Positions 15,547 to 15,865 of a DNA stretch of 15,865 nucleotides are shown piece after piece (position 1 is the first letter of the stretch; the number at the start of each line of letters is the position of its first letter). Position numbers and translations under genes: made by a program. Source of the DNA: JAGTVG01 sp964389805. Its GTDB lineage: Bacteria; Bacteroidota; Bacteroidia; Cytophagales; Cyclobacteriaceae. The stretch is taken from the NCBI GenBank assembly GCA_964389805.1, contig CAYMFU010000285.1:1-15865 (forward strand). The letters are read 5' to 3'. Under the pieces are notes generated by a model. The model worked only from the letters and a program-made list of their open reading frames with translations. It was not told the DNA's origin and did not search any database.

Positions 15547-15576
15547 TTTGTAATGAAAAACTAAAAAGTAATTTTA
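15547..15576 (+). promoter_or_regulatory. Promoter candidate of apbE
   Basis: TTTG (15547-15550), an 18-base spacer and TAATTTTA (15569-15576) resemble the Bacteroidota -33 TTTG / -7 TAnnTTTG pair, with one mismatch in the last base. It ends 38 bases before the apbE ATG, in the 87-base divergent intergenic region. Confidence 0.35.
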
Positions 15577-15614
15577 CATACAAATATGATAAAATTGTGC
15601 TTTTTATTTAATTT

Positions 15615-15865
15615 ATGAATCTACTTATTCAAATCTTAATTGTATTATTTTTTTTGTCTGGAAGCACCTTTTCTCAGTCAAATGAGACACTTCAACGCTA
15701 TGAATACTCTCATAAGAGCATGGGAACCATTTTTCGAATTATCTGTTACACGAACCAGAAAGAAATAGCTAAGCAAACTAGTGAAAAAGCTTTTAAAAGA
15801 ATTGACCAGTTAAATTACATCATGAGCGACTATCTGCCCGATAGTGAATTAAACAGGTTGTCAAG
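15615..15865 (+). CDS. apbE: FAD:protein FMN transferase, 3'-truncated by the window edge
   Basis: ApbE attaches FMN covalently to a threonine of target proteins, such as Na+-translocating NADH:quinone reductase and Rnf subunits, on the outer face of the inner membrane. The 83 visible residues show a signal peptide (about 1-20, ending STFSQ) and then the family N-terminus: the MGTIFRI segment (Met36-Gly37-Thr38) and IDQLNYIMSDYLPDSELNRL, the hallmark region before the active core. The rest lies outside the window, so the Mg2+ and FAD sites cannot be checked. The Cys needed for a lipobox is absent, so it looks secreted or anchored by its signal rather than lipidated. It is divergent from the isomerase pair. 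Confidence 0.88.
   Translation, partial: MNLLIQILIVLFFLSGSTFSQSNETLQRYEYSHKSMGTIFRIICYTNQKEIAKQTSEKAFKRIDQLNYIMSDYLPDSELNRLS

Noticed and set aside
1..15865. A defence, secretion or biosynthetic gene cluster, or a mobile element
   Set aside because: No signature genes, integrase, transposase, tRNA-associated direct repeats or abrupt change of composition were seen. The gene content is ordinary Bacteroidota chromosome.

Overview
The window is chromosomal DNA of a member of the Bacteroidota, most likely near the Cytophagales, though the order is only a guess. Support comes from AT-rich intergenic DNA, little sign of Shine-Dalgarno sequences, promoter candidates resembling the Bacteroidota TTG / TAnnTTTG type, a membrane-bound TPR-coiled coil histidine kinase typical of the phylum, a Tat-exported sugar isomerase-like protein, and Bacteroidota-style AccA, TyrRS and lipoprotein sequences. 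No phage, insertion sequence, integron, CRISPR array, tRNA or rRNA was seen.

Layout, left to right. Bases 1-729 hold the 3' three quarters of accA (+), closed by a good intrinsic terminator. Then comes a two-gene + operon: a metallo-beta-lactamase-fold hydrolase and a patatin-like phospholipase. Converging on it from the right on the minus strand are tyrS and a small lipoprotein gene. The 292 bases upstream of tyrS carry a tyrS promoter candidate and about 120 bp of degenerate tandem repeats of roughly 30 bp. Next is a tight minus-strand run, read right to left: FAH-family hydrolase, M23 peptidase, Bcp peroxiredoxin, secreted vWA protein, class III aminotransferase (4578-10286). From about 10290 to 10907 there is an intergenic stretch, a likely very small membrane-peptide gene missed by length cut-offs, and an 86-residue two-helix membrane protein (+). 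This converges on a large orphan sensor histidine kinase (-). A 315-bp gap with a perfect 16-bp palindrome follows. Two tandem hydroxypyruvate isomerase-like TIM-barrel genes (-) come next, one Tat-exported and one cytoplasmic. The 5' end of a divergent apbE gene (FAD:protein FMN transferase) runs off the right edge.

How they work together: most of this is core metabolism (fatty-acid initiation, tRNA charging, peroxide defence, sugar isomerisation, flavinylation) mixed with envelope proteins (M23 peptidase, vWA protein, lipoprotein, histidine kinase). I do not see a clear undescribed multi-gene system. The features most worth a second look are the repeat block at 4451-4574, the small membrane-protein pair at 10513-10907 with its hairpin, the palindrome at 13656-13671, and the exported/cytoplasmic isomerase pair.
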